Below are positions 49,831 to 57,765 of a stretch of 64,000 nt of DNA, piece after piece (the stretch's first letter is position 1; each line of letters opens with the position of its first letter). The position numbers were made by a program, and so were the translations under genes. This stretch comes from Sandaracinaceae bacterium (GTDB lineage: Bacteria; Myxococcota_A; Polyangia; Polyangiales; JADJQN01): positions 62,001 to 126,000 of the forward strand of contig JADJQN010000015.1 in assembly GCA_016712745.1 (NCBI GenBank), written 5' to 3'. Below the pieces are notes generated by a model. That model worked only from the letters and a program-made list of their open reading frames with translations, did not search any database and was not told where the DNA came from.

Positions 49831-50260
49831 ATCCGCTGATGTACTTTTCCAATGCCAGCGACCACTTTACTTCGTCGACTGCGGTGGCAAGGTCGTCGAC
49901 GGGGCGGGCGTAAGTTACTTCGTGCCAGACGTCGAGGATCTTGTCGTTGTCGACAGGGTCTTTTACTTCGACCGTGATCGCATCGCTTTCGATGTAGCCG
50001 CGTTCTCTGGCCGCACGCCCCACCGTGTCGCGAACCTTGTCGAAGAGATCGGTCGCGCTGTCGTGCGGAAAGTCAGAGCGTTGTGAGCGCGCGGAGAACA
50101 TGACCCGTGCGTCATCGCCGAAGGTAATCTTTACGCCGGAGTCCATGATGTGCAGCCGAACGCGCTCTGCGACATGGATTTCGTCGGGGCGTGTCCGATA
50201 GATCTCCACGCCGGCATCGACGAGCGCCCGTTTAAGGCTCTGGAGATCATTCTTGTCCAC
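49829..50260 (-). CDS. unknown protein
   Basis: GTG 50260 is preferred because an AAGGGG site precedes it at proper spacing; a longer frame to 50359 exists but lacks support. The 143-residue product (VDKNDLQSLKRALVDAGVEI then YRTRPDEIHVAERVRLHIMD, SGVKITFGDDARVMFSARSQ) looks like a soluble alpha/beta domain with a helix at the end (VDEVKWSLALEKYISG). No family recognised. It is divergent from the patatin gene. Confidence 0.7.
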   Translation of the reverse strand: MDKNDLQSLKRALVDAGVEIYRTRPDEIHVAERVRLHIMDSGVKITFGDDARVMFSARSQRSDFPHDSATDLFDKVRDTVGRAARERGYIESDAITVEVKDPVDNDKILDVWHEVTYARPVDDLATAVDEVKWSLALEKYISG

Positions 50261-50427
50261 GAAACCCCTTTTCAAACTGCGCCCCCACCCGCTCCGACAT
50301 GCTACCAGACGTGTGGGCAGATGTGGAACCACGATCAACGTAGGGCCACAGAGCCTCAAAGGAAAACCCTCCCTGAGGAGGCTTGAAACGGCCCCCTATC
50401 GAAGTAAAGTGCCGGTCGGGAGCAGAC

Positions 50428-52002
50428 GTGGAAACCATCGTTTATTTCGGCCCCGGACGAGCGGCGGGAGATCCGTTAGGCCTGCTTTCCAAGCCTGGCG
50501 CGCATTCCGTGGACGGCCGCACCTTTGTCGTCGCCTTTGGAAGTGCGCCCGCGAAGCGCGAGCGACGCTTTGTGTGCATCACAGACGCCGAGGAAGCCGC
50601 CCACTTCATCGAAGAGCATCCAGTCCATGCGCTCATATTGGATACACGCGCACTGCCATTCCTCACCGAGAGTGGCAACACGACTCAGCCCGGCGCCTTC
50701 TACGCGACGCCCGCGGGCCAGCTCCTCACGCGGCTCTTTCCAGAGACGCAGGCGAACTGGGCGCTCCCACGTGAACGCGTCATCCCGATTGTGGCGGCGG
50801 ATCGCGATGCCACCGACACCGCCTATCACTTGGGCGGCTATCGCATGGGCGATGTGCTCGTCGCCCCAACGCTTGTCGAAGTCTTCGCGCGCCTTGAGCC
50901 TTTCTTCACTCGGCGTGGCGTAGGCCGCATTGCGCTGTGTCTCGCCGGCGGCGGCATCGAAGGGATGCTCTACGAAGTCGGTGTGCTGCGCGCACTGGAA
51001 GCGTTCTTGAAAGACCGCGCCATCATCGATTTCGATCTCTTCTGCGGGATAAGCGCGGGCGCGGTCATCGCGTCATTTCTCGCCAATGGCGTGGGTCCGG
51101 ACGAGTTCGCGCAGGGCATGCTTGGCAAGAGCCGGCGGATCGATCCGATTTCGCGCGCGCAGCTTTTCGATCCGAATGTGCGCGAGCTCTCCACGCGTTC
51201 GATTCAGCTGCTGCGTGAGTTCGTGCGCGGCGGGAACGGCCCACGTGGAATGTTGTCATCGTTTGCGCGCGCGACACCGTCGGCGTTTTTTGCAGGCGAC
51301 GGCATTCGCAAATGGCTTGAGCGCGAACTTTCAAAACCCGGCATGTCCAACCGCTTTGATAGTCTGCGGCGTCCGCTCTTCATTGGCGCGACCGATCAAG
51401 ACACGTCCGAGCACGTTGTCTTTGGCGAAACCGGCACGAAGCACGTTCCCATTCACCGCGCGGTGCGCGCGTCTGCTGCTCTCACACCGGTCTATGCGCC
51501 GGAGTTAATCGACGGCCGCTACTACATCGACGGCGCGTTTTCGCGAACGACGAATATGCGCGTGGCGGTGAAACATGGCGCCACGTTGGTAATCCTTGTC
51601 GATCCGCTCGTGCCGGTCTACTCGCGCAAGGGTGGATACGTCCACGCGCGAGGCGGTATTTTCGGAACGATGCAGGGACTGAAGAGCATTATCAACGGCC
51701 GTTTCGACAAGGCGATCCGCGCAATCCGGGAAATGCACCCCGACGTTGCCTTTCACTTGTTTCGCCCAGAGCGGGAAGAGATGCGGATCCTGAGCGGTTC
51801 GCCCATGAAGTATTTCTATCGACGCGAAGTCGAAGAGATCGCGTTCCAGAGCACCACCGCGAAGATCCGCGCCATGCTCCCAGCGCTGACGCGAGATTTT
51901 GCGCAACATGGCGTGACGTTCCGCGATCCGAATACGCGCGATATGGATCGCCCGCGCGTTGGGCCAGCGTTCGAGCCAGGCTCGTTGGGCGTCGGCGTCT
52001 AA
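50428..52002 (+). CDS. patatin-like phospholipase
   Basis: Hydrolases of this family use a Ser-Asp dyad to cleave acyl esters of phospholipids. The oxyanion loop is AGGGIEGMLYEVGVLRALEA (GGGxxG with Glu where Lys/Arg is common), the nucleophile elbow FCGISAGAVIASF (GxSxG) and the Asp motif YIDGAFSRTTN. A region of about 160 residues (TIVYFGPGRAAGDPLG onward) precedes it and resembles a receiver-like alpha/beta domain, unrecognised. GTG 50428 has a GGGAG site; TTG 50383 would leave its ribosome site only one or two bases away. No signal peptide is visible, so it is cytosolic or secreted by another route. Confidence 0.88.
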   Translation: METIVYFGPGRAAGDPLGLLSKPGAHSVDGRTFVVAFGSAPAKRERRFVCITDAEEAAHFIEEHPVHALILDTRALPFLTESGNTTQPGAFYATPAGQLLTRLFPETQANWALPRERVIPIVAADRDATDTAYHLGGYRMGDVLVAPTLVEVFARLEPFFTRRGVGRIALCLAGGGIEGMLYEVGVLRALEAFLKDRAIIDFDLFCGISAGAVIASFLANGVGPDEFAQGMLGKSRRIDPISRAQLFDPNVRELSTRSIQLLREFVRGGNGPRGMLSSFARATPSAFFAGDGIRKWLERELSKPGMSNRFDSLRRPLFIGATDQDTSEHVVFGETGTKHVPIHRAVRASAALTPVYAPELIDGRYYIDGAFSRTTNMRVAVKHGATLVILVDPLVPVYSRKGGYVHARGGIFGTMQGLKSIINGRFDKAIRAIREMHPDVAFHLFRPEREEMRILSGSPMKYFYRREVEEIAFQSTTAKIRAMLPALTRDFAQHGVTFRDPNTRDMDRPRVGPAFEPGSLGVGV

Positions 52003-52005
52003 CTC

Positions 52006-52893
52006 ATGCTCGAGGTGGTCGACGCACTCGGCCGTGCCATTGCGCTCTCGCGGCCAGCGACCCGTGTTGTCTCTCTCGTGCCAAGCGAGACTCTAAGTGT
52101 CGTCGATCTCGCGGGTCTCGATCGTTTGATCGGACGCACCACATACTGCGTCGAACCGCGGGGCGTTATCGAGAGCATTCCCACGTGCGGCGGCACGAAG
52201 AACATCGATGTGGACAAGATAATCGCTCTGGCACCAGATCTTGTCCTTGCGAATCAGGAGGAGAACTCCAAGAAAGAAGTGTTGAAGTTGATCGAAGCCG
52301 GCGTGCCAGTGCACGTGAGCTTCCCCCAGACGCTCGGCGAGTCCCGTGCCTACCTAAGCACGCTGGCGCGTCTTCTCGGCGTGAACGAAGATGCGCCTGC
52401 CCTTCGCGAGGTCGATGACGCCACCAAGCACGCGAGGCTGCATGCGCGAGTCGATCGCGTTTCGGTCTTCGTGCCGATTTGGATGGATCCGCTCATGACA
52501 TTCGACGGGCGCACGTTTGCGAGCTCCATTCTCGCGGCCGTGGGCGCCGACAATGTGTTCGCAGATCGGAAACGTCGCTATCCGTTGGCCGCCGACATTG
52601 GACAGGCACACGCCCTGAGCGAGGAGCAAGTTGCCGATCGTGATACCCGCTACCCGCGTGTCACCTTGTCAGAGATCGAAACTCGCGCTCCGCAGGCGGT
52701 ACTATTGCCGGACGAACCCCATCCCTTCACGCCGGCTGACGAGGCTGTCTTCAGTGGTTTACGCATCCCGGCGGCGAGGCGCGCGCAAGTGATACAGCTG
52801 GATGGCAAAGACCTCTTTTGGTACGGGACGCGGGTTACTATTGGCCTTCCGCGCCTCTGCGCACAGATCACCGCGCTTTCGAATGCACCCTGA
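52006..52893 (+). CDS. helical-backbone metal receptor (BtuF/TroA-like), no signal peptide
   Basis: The 295-residue protein aligns with periplasmic metal/cobalamin-binding proteins: RVVSLVPSETLSVVDLAGLD, a later IIALAPDLVLANQEENSKKE, FPQTLGESRAYLSTLARLLG and the end LPDEPHPFTPADEAVFSGLR. These proteins normally deliver metal chelates or B12 to ABC importers. Unusually there is no signal peptide or lipobox: the ATG is followed directly by LEVVDALGRAIALSRPATRV, so the product stays in the cytoplasm or uses another function. No permease or ATPase gene lies next to it. The upstream patatin gene ends 4 bases before. Confidence 0.85.
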   Translation: MLEVVDALGRAIALSRPATRVVSLVPSETLSVVDLAGLDRLIGRTTYCVEPRGVIESIPTCGGTKNIDVDKIIALAPDLVLANQEENSKKEVLKLIEAGVPVHVSFPQTLGESRAYLSTLARLLGVNEDAPALREVDDATKHARLHARVDRVSVFVPIWMDPLMTFDGRTFASSILAAVGADNVFADRKRRYPLAADIGQAHALSEEQVADRDTRYPRVTLSEIETRAPQAVLLPDEPHPFTPADEAVFSGLRIPAARRAQVIQLDGKDLFWYGTRVTIGLPRLCAQITALSNAP

Positions 52894-53077
52894 TCGCAAT
52901 GTCATAGGTGGCGCTCCCTGGCCGGTTTTAGCGCGCGGCCCTATGCAGTGTTAACGAGCGGAATCGCTCGGAGTTACCCACAGTGTGTGCGAACTCATGG
53001 TATGGGGTCGCGCGACGTTCGGACTTGGTCCAAACGTTGCTGTTCGTAGTCTGAGAAGTGCCCACGGGAGAGATTTT

Positions 53078-53413
53078 GTGCATCTGCTAACCAACGCGCG
53101 CCTGCGCTCCAATCAGTTTGAAGACACCCGCTCAAGCCATCCGGCGCGGACGTCGGAGCGCATCGCCATTCACGCTGATGTCCAAGTACTGGCGCCGCAC
53201 CGTGGGGAAGGCTTCTTGCTCAACGTGAGTGGTGGCGGCCTGCGCGCCGCGCTAGACCAGCCCTTGCCCGTCGGGACTCAGTGTTGGCTCTCGACGAGCA
53301 CTGAAGACGCAGGCCAGACCGTAGACCACGTCCGCGTCGTCTGGTGCCGCCCGAACACCGACGGCGTAATCGTCGGCTTCGAGTTTGTGACGGAAATTCC
53401 GTTTACGGCTTAG
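53078..53413 (+). CDS. PilZ domain protein
   Basis: The PilZ motifs RTSER (RxxxR) and FLLNVSGGGLRA (NxSxxG) are intact in a 111-residue protein, so cyclic di-GMP binding is expected. GTG 53078 is preferred: a GGGAGAG site lies a few bases upstream, and the frame from ATG 52985 would add 31 non-conserved residues. Single-domain PilZ proteins act as effectors of cyclic di-GMP in motility or exopolysaccharide control. No diguanylate cyclase gene is nearby. It is convergent with the large amidohydrolase gene. Confidence 0.9.
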   Translation: MHLLTNARLRSNQFEDTRSSHPARTSERIAIHADVQVLAPHRGEGFLLNVSGGGLRAALDQPLPVGTQCWLSTSTEDAGQTVDHVRVVWCRPNTDGVIVGFEFVTEIPFTA

Positions 53414-53483
53414 TTAAAGTGAGGACCAGTCCGCGCCTCACCTCCGGCTCGTTGCGCGCCAGAGGTGTGCGGATGGGTCGGGC

Positions 53484-56400
53484 TCACATGTTCACACTGC
53501 CGGGTGTTGGCGTGGACGACATCGCCCAGTCGAGCGATGCGTTGTTGGTGTCTGCGCCATTCGGCATGCGGACCAACGAGCCGAGGCCCGTGCCGGGATC
53601 GGTTGCCGTTGTCGCCGTCATCTCCACGAGACTGAACGAGACGCCGCTATAGGTGATCATTCCGACGGAGCCTTCGTAGCTGAGCGCGTCGACCACGGTG
53701 TTGGTCGTGGTGTTGAAGAGCGCGACGCCATCAGGCATGCCGTTCTGGACGATGTTGTCGGGGATGACGATTTTCGTGACGCCGCCTGGCGCAGTGACGC
53801 CCGAGTTCGCTACGAGTAGGTAGGCACCGGCCGCCAACGTGCCGGTGAGCTCGACAACGCGATACGGGTCTGCAAGGTCCGAACCGTTGAAGAAGAGTAG
53901 TGAGTTGCCGGTGAGTGCAATGTCACTGCTCGTCGGATTGAAGATCTCAACGAACTCGGCCGCATCGGTCATGGGCTGGTCGTAGTCGATCTCGTTGATG
54001 ACGAGGTGCGTAACCGCTGCGACTGTGGTCACCGTGACCATCGCAGTCTCCATCTCGATGCCGAGTGTCGCGGTAACGGTGCTGGCCGCCGCCGATGACC
54101 CGGCGGTGAAGTTGAACATCACCGATGTTGCGTTCTCGGGCACGATGACCGTGCTCGGGACGCTGCCGCCCGCGGTCGCGCTCAAGTCGACCATCGTTCC
54201 GCCCGTGGGAGCGGGGATGTCGAGGTTGACCATCATCGCAAGAACGCCGCCTGTTACGACGGTGCCCGTAGCGGGCGTGACCGATGCGAGGTGGGGAGTT
54301 TCGAGCGTGCCCAGCACGCGGACCTCGGCGGTGAACATCGCGCCGCCATCATGTGAGGCAGTGATGGTGTAGGGCGTCGGAGACGCGGTAACCCCAGTGA
54401 CGGATACGACGCCGCTGCTCATGCCTTCAGCAATCGTCAGGTTGCTCACGAGCAGCCCAACGTCGCTCGAGGTAAGTGTGATCTCGACCCCGCCTGGGCC
54501 AGCCGGACGCGTGAGGGTGACGGTGAGTGGCATCGGGAAGGTCATGCCAACGCCCAACGTGCGAATGTATGAGAGCGCAGGGCCGAACGACGCGATGCTC
54601 GCGCTACCCGGAACGACGTCGTCTGCATCACGCGGCAGTAGCTTATTCGCGCCATTACGGAACGCGACCACGCCCGTGAGGCCAGCGAAGTTTTCGCCGA
54701 CGCTCGGGAAGGGCTCGATTAGGTAGAGGAAATCGTCGACGCGTAAACCGCTGTCGATGACAAACTCGTTTGTCGGTGCGCTATCGCCCGTTCCGGGAGC
54801 GGGAGCGATGTCGCTGACCGTCGACGAACCGAGGTGCACGAGCACGCCTTCGAGCGCGGCTGCGCGCGATCCGCCGGTCACGATCTCAGAGGCCGTCACT
54901 TCGACGGCTGGTGGCACCGTGGCGCCACTACTCGCGGTCTCGAGCATCGGAGTGGTGAGCTCTTTCTGTCCGAAGAAGTCGGTCACGGTGGCGCTGACGA
55001 CGTTTACGACGTCACCACGGAGCGCGGTGGGAGCCGCACCCGTGTAGACGAAGAGGCCCGAGTTGTCCGGGCCGGTGTAGCCGGTGCTGGCCGGATCCAC
55101 CTGAATGAAGAAGCCGTTGCGGCCGACCGCCGTAACGATTGCGCCGGGGATCGAGACGTTGGCGCCAATGGCAACTACGCCCGTCTTGATGTCGTAGATG
55201 CTTGCCGGGCACGCCGCTGCGCCAACGTTCGGTACGTCCGGGCATGCGTCGCAAACGTTTCCATGCATATCGCTGTCCGTGTCTGCTTGATCCGCGTTTG
55301 GGGTCTCGGGGCAGTTGTCGGTTGCGTTCGGTACGCCGTCCGAATCGCGGTCGTTCGGATCGGGAGCTGAGCATGCAGTGGTGTCGGCATTGAGCGGACA
55401 CACGTCGCATGCGTCGCCTTCGCCGTCAGCGTCGTAGTCCGCTTGCATGCCGTGATCCACCGGGCGAATCGGATTGAAGACGGAGGCGCAGTTGTCACTC
55501 GCGTCAGCGATGCCGTCGCCGTCGCCGTCGGAGCTCGCGATTTCACCGGTGTAAACTGAGCTGCCTTCGACCGATGCGGCCGGAAGCGGGCGCTCGGGCG
55601 TGCACGACGGTTCGTTGGTGGGCTCGTCGCAGAAGAAGAGGCCGTAGCTACTGCCGTTGCTGCTCGTGAGGTCCGCGAGGGACTGCCCAAGCTCGCGCGG
55701 CACGCAGACACGCTTTGCCACGGTGCAGACCGTGAGCTCGTCGCAGGAGTCGCCTGCGGGCAATGAACTTACGACAGCATCGTCGCCGTAGAGCACGGTG
55801 CCGCCGCGAAGGACGAGAACGACGTCTTCTGGATTTGCATCGATGACGGCGCGGTGATCCGCATTGACCGAGCCGTTGAAGATGGCGATGTCAGCAACCT
55901 TGCCAACTGCAAGCGTTCCGATCACGTCGTCAACCGCGAGCGCGGCGGCCGAGTTCAACGTGGCCATGAGCCAGAGCTGCTCGTCGGTGAAGAAGGTGTC
56001 GTAGTAAAACGCGTTGAGCTCGTCCGCGCAGCGAAGCTCGCGGAGCATGTTCATCGAGCCGGTGGGGGTCCAGTCGGTGCCGAGAGCGATCTGAACGCCG
56101 AGGCGCGCATATTCGGTGACACGCGCGGTGTCGCCGTAGAGTGTGACGTTCGAGCGCGGCGACCAGATAAGCTGGCTGCCTGTGGTGGCGAGCTCGGCAA
56201 TATCCGGCGGCAAAAGAGCGATACCGTGGATGATGGCCGTTTGCGGCTGAATGAGGTCGTGCTCGCCCTCGTGAATGCACAAGTATTCGTTGCGGGCTTC
56301 GTCGTCGATGCCCTCGCTGACGTGCGGCGTGTATGAGTCGTCCCCAGCGATGCCGGCTGCGGTATTGATGTCGCCGTAACCGCAGCCCGTCGCGAGCTGT

Positions 56401-57128
56401 GTTCCGCTGCTGTCGTCGAGCGGGAATGTGTCGTAGGTGACTTGCTCTTGACCCAGGCCTTCCATGTTGGAGCGGTCGAGATTGCGCAAGAAGCCATTCA
56501 CAGCGCCGGAGGCGTTGGTGCTGGTCGCGCCGCCGAGCACGAAGCGAAGCTCGCCCCAGCTTTGCTGATCGTTGCTTGCGTTGCCCGGCGCCGGGATGGA
56601 GGTGTGGCCGCGGCGACCACGACGCCAGTCGTGACGTTGCTCGTAGCGTTCATCGCTCTGCGTGTAAGGTGAGTTCTGCGTGAAGGTGAGATGATCGTGT
56701 GAGTTGATGAGGCCGGGCGAGATGACTCCGTCCGGACACACAACGGCAGTTGCGCCGGCAGCGCCTGCTTCGGCCGCGCAATCGCACGAGACGCACTCGA
56801 TGGTGCCAGCCGCCGAGACGAGAACTTGGCCGCCGCGGTACACGACGCCGGGCGTGAGCACATCGCCGGTGATGAGCATCGCTGCGCTGCCCGCCGTCAC
56901 GGTGCAGGTGCCTGCGCTCGGAGGCGGTAGCGACTCGCCGGGGCAATGCATAATCGTCGGGCCGACCGGACCGCCGCCGCCGTCGGTATTGGTATTGCCA
57001 CCATCGCGAGCAGCCGCGTCGTATCCGCCATCGGTGATGGGCGGGCGGACCGTGTCGCCGCACGCCGAAGCGAGGAGGCCAACCGAAAGGACGAGGAGGG
57101 ATGCGAAGTGTTTCATAGAGGTACTCAT
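53484..57128 (-). CDS. lipoprotein amidohydrolase with TSP3 repeats and a lamin-tail domain
   Basis: The signal ends SACGDT (lipobox Leu-Ala-Ser-Ala-Cys type) and a Gly/Asp linker follows. Residues 80-480 form an amidohydrolase: ISPGLINSHDHLTF (metal His-x-His), AIIHGIALLPPDI, WSPRSNVTLYGD and LGTDWTPTG with Asp. The region about 545-650 has thrombospondin type 3 calcium-binding units (DGDGDGIADASDNCASVF, DSDGVPNATDNCPETPNADQ, DACPD). Several beta domains follow (VGRNGFFIQVDPASTGYTG), and the last 140 residues match a lamin-tail (LTD) domain (LVINEIDYDQPMTDAAEFVE, NGMPDGVALFN). Such fusions are rare; an extracellular amidohydrolase with protein-binding tail is inferred. Confidence 0.88.
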   Translation of the reverse strand: MSTSMKHFASLLVLSVGLLASACGDTVRPPITDGGYDAAARDGGNTNTDGGGGPVGPTIMHCPGESLPPPSAGTCTVTAGSAAMLITGDVLTPGVVYRGGQVLVSAAGTIECVSCDCAAEAGAAGATAVVCPDGVISPGLINSHDHLTFTQNSPYTQSDERYEQRHDWRRGRRGHTSIPAPGNASNDQQSWGELRFVLGGATSTNASGAVNGFLRNLDRSNMEGLGQEQVTYDTFPLDDSSGTQLATGCGYGDINTAAGIAGDDSYTPHVSEGIDDEARNEYLCIHEGEHDLIQPQTAIIHGIALLPPDIAELATTGSQLIWSPRSNVTLYGDTARVTEYARLGVQIALGTDWTPTGSMNMLRELRCADELNAFYYDTFFTDEQLWLMATLNSAAALAVDDVIGTLAVGKVADIAIFNGSVNADHRAVIDANPEDVVLVLRGGTVLYGDDAVVSSLPAGDSCDELTVCTVAKRVCVPRELGQSLADLTSSNGSSYGLFFCDEPTNEPSCTPERPLPAASVEGSSVYTGEIASSDGDGDGIADASDNCASVFNPIRPVDHGMQADYDADGEGDACDVCPLNADTTACSAPDPNDRDSDGVPNATDNCPETPNADQADTDSDMHGNVCDACPDVPNVGAAACPASIYDIKTGVVAIGANVSIPGAIVTAVGRNGFFIQVDPASTGYTGPDNSGLFVYTGAAPTALRGDVVNVVSATVTDFFGQKELTTPMLETASSGATVPPAVEVTASEIVTGGSRAAALEGVLVHLGSSTVSDIAPAPGTGDSAPTNEFVIDSGLRVDDFLYLIEPFPSVGENFAGLTGVVAFRNGANKLLPRDADDVVPGSASIASFGPALSYIRTLGVGMTFPMPLTVTLTRPAGPGGVEITLTSSDVGLLVSNLTIAEGMSSGVVSVTGVTASPTPYTITASHDGGAMFTAEVRVLGTLETPHLASVTPATGTVVTGGVLAMMVNLDIPAPTGGTMVDLSATAGGSVPSTVIVPENATSVMFNFTAGSSAAASTVTATLGIEMETAMVTVTTVAAVTHLVINEIDYDQPMTDAAEFVEIFNPTSSDIALTGNSLLFFNGSDLADPYRVVELTGTLAAGAYLLVANSGVTAPGGVTKIVIPDNIVQNGMPDGVALFNTTTNTVVDALSYEGSVGMITYSGVSFSLVEMTATTATDPGTGLGSLVRMPNGADTNNASLDWAMSSTPTPGSVNM

Positions 57129-57256
57129 GACAGGCCTATGCGTAGGCTCGCAGACCGTGGGTCGGCGAGTGTGACGTGTAAGTGGCAGAATCGATTGCGC
57201 GCGAGGCGCTCTAAGGAAGCGGCGCAGGATAGCTCAACGCGGGCTTTGGGCCAGGG

Positions 57257-57342
57257 TGCCGGGAGCGGGACTCGAACCCGCACATCGGGATTACCGATCG
57301 GCGATTTTAAGTCGCCTGCGTATGCCATTCCGCCATCCCGGC
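57257..57342 (-). tRNA. tRNA-Leu (anticodon UAA)
   Basis: Read on the minus strand the cloverleaf is complete: acceptor GCCGGGA pairs with the end TCCCGGC, the D-arm contains TGGCGGAATGGC, the anticodon stem GGCGA/TCGCC encloses CTTAAAA with anticodon TAA, a long variable arm follows, and the T-arm is GCGGGTTCGAGTCCCGC. The type II arm and length (86 bases) fit leucine. The CCA end is not encoded. It lies between the large lipoprotein gene and the small protein gene, oriented opposite to the latter. No attachment site repeat is seen. Confidence 0.97.
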
Positions 57343-57474
57343 AATGCTGCTGCCCGCAAATACCGGGCATAGGCGCTAGCCGCAAGTCCCGATCGCGGAA
57401 AGTGGCGAGACATGTAGCTTTTTTGACGCTTTGGGCCCTCGTCGGGCATTCCCGTGGGTGGAGGCTCTTTGCAT

Positions 57475-57744
57475 ATGAAGAAAGACGAGCTCATTCGCGT
57501 ACTGCGCGGCCTATTACAGGATGTTTTAAAGGCCCGCTTCGCCGGCGCCGCCCACGCCCGCCTGGCCCGCGCGCACGGTTACGCCGATGGCTATATGCGC
57601 GCCCTGCTCGACACTGGCCTAGTCTCACGCGAGACGATGCTGCAGGTCGTCGGCGAAGAGCGCACGCGCTTTATCGAGGACGACGACGCGAAGCAGCAGA
57701 AGCAAGCTGCGGCCCGCGAAGAAAAAGTCAGCTTCGCGATCTAG
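57475..57744 (+). CDS. small helical protein of unknown function
   Basis: The 89-residue protein (start ATG 57475, GGAGG about ten bases upstream) is almost entirely helical and charged: KKDELIRVLRGLLQDVLKAR, an Ala-rich centre, and a lysine/glutamate-rich end (DDAKQQKQAAAREEKVSF). It may dimerise as a coiled coil. No family known. It converges on the large lipoprotein gene at 57766. Confidence 0.65.
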   Translation: MKKDELIRVLRGLLQDVLKARFAGAAHARLARAHGYADGYMRALLDTGLVSRETMLQVVGEERTRFIEDDDAKQQKQAAAREEKVSFAI

Positions 57745-57765
57745 ATCCGCGCACGCCGGTTCCCA

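Noticed and set aside
57257..57342. tRNA gene as an integration site for a genomic island
   Set aside because: No direct repeat of the tRNA end and no integrase nearby; the neighbouring genes look resident.
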